Source: Lumbricus rubellus (Eukaryota; Annelida; Clitellata; Crassiclitellata; Lumbricidae). Taken from it: 64,000 bases of DNA. The position numbers were made by a program, and so were the translations under genes. Below are positions 63,171 through 64,000 of the stretch, one piece after another (position 1 is the stretch's first letter; every line of letters begins with the position of its first letter). The notes under the pieces are model-generated. The model was not told the DNA's origin. It ran no database searches and was given only the letters and a program-made list of their open reading frames with translations. The stretch spans positions 50,684,283 to 50,748,282 of the forward strand of contig OX243812.1 of assembly GCA_945859605.1 (NCBI GenBank), given 5' to 3'.

Positions 63171-64000
63171 GGCAGGTGAGTGCGTGGGTTGGTCTGTTGG
63201 TGGAATGACAAGCTACCATCAGATGGAAGTCTGATTGCGTAGATTGATGGCTAATGAGATGGATGGATGAATGGACAAAGAGACGAAGCGAATGAAAGAT
63301 GGAAAATGGATCGAAGAATAACAACATCGGCTGAATAGCTAAATACCTTTTTTATGTGGACGAACAGATAATTATTTGGATGAGAAGGAGGAGGAATAGG
63401 CTGGAGAAGGAAATAGATGGAGATGGATGAATCAATAGATGGATGATGGATCGATGGTTGGGTTGATTTAATCATGAAATATCGAAGGGTAATGTTGTGT
63501 TTACATGTACATATTGTATAGGCGGGTAAACTGATTGGTGATTGATGTTATGGTTACTGGTTACTATAGCGACGACATTTGCTTGACAACGACGACATTA
63601 ACGCTTCGTGCAATATCTTGGAATGAGAAACGTTCAACATTTTCTATTCTAGCATATATATATTATATAAAATTATATATATAAAATATGTATTTATATA
63701 TAGTTTATATATAAAATTATTATATTATGATATTATAATGTTTACAATATATATAATAGGCGTACAGTTCATTAGTGTTTAGGGCAATCACAACTTTGAC
63801 AATGAGGACTGCGTAAAAATGAACGATTGCCAAACTACTTCGGTAGCTGATAGTGCCTCTGCGTGAGAAATCGTCGGATCGTTTTTGAAGTTAATATATC
63901 AATTGTGAATACACGCACAATCATCTGGTCGTTGTTTGAGGAATTCAACTGTAAGGTCATTGAACACTGACTGTATACTGTTATGACAAAAAGACCATGA
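63171..64000. other. Spacer to window end, no gene recognised
   Basis: Degenerate GATGGAT sequence to 63460, a TATA-rich patch at 63650-63760, then ordinary sequence. Nothing downstream of the SOL-1-like gene is identifiable. Confidence 0.5.

Overview
This is a piece of an animal nuclear genome, almost certainly from a marine invertebrate. The evidence is a spliced multi-exon gene with canonical GT/AG introns, dense microsatellites, tRNA-derived SINEs, LINE remnants, many terminal-inverted-repeat (TIR) DNA transposons and a giant Ty3/gypsy element. A recurring TAGGCCTA-type word runs through the AT-rich spacers. I cannot name the species. A 200-base run of N at 28214-28413 marks an assembly gap.

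The one cellular gene I can support lies on the + strand, as six exons between 34545 and 61089. They encode two CUB domains, a 13-codon microexon linker, a transmembrane segment and a short tail ending in Ser-Thr-Val-Val. The best family match is suppressor of lurcher protein 1 (SOL-1), a CUB-domain auxiliary protein of ionotropic glutamate receptors. All joins keep frame: introns between modules are phase 1 and both introns inside CUB domains are phase 2. The 5' end of the gene is not visible here.

The left part (1-34 kb) holds a MITE, a hAT-like element, a mariner of DD37D type inside a TACA microsatellite, and a complete 13.5 kb Ty3/gypsy retrotransposon (8272-21772, minus strand). That retrotransposon has near-identical 2.36 kb LTRs, a 4-bp target duplication and one intact 2150-codon gag-pol frame. 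Its first 245 codons lie inside the LTR, so the open frame crosses the LTR end and the primer-binding region. Downstream are two SINEs, a LINE 3' end sharing their tail, and long simple repeats.

The introns of the SOL-1-like gene are packed with transposons, several nested. In intron 1 a pogo-like element (42150-45155) sits inside the right TIR of another TIR element (40606-45183). In intron 5 a mariner (50516-54865) is split by a 3.3 kb foldback element with 8-bp target duplications, which itself carries a further mariner (52374-53147). hAT-type MITEs with exact or near-exact 8-bp duplications lie at 36146, 45386 and 60406. After the gene, 61.3-63.2 kb is a 46-bp minisatellite with higher-order structure followed by GATA/GATG arrays.
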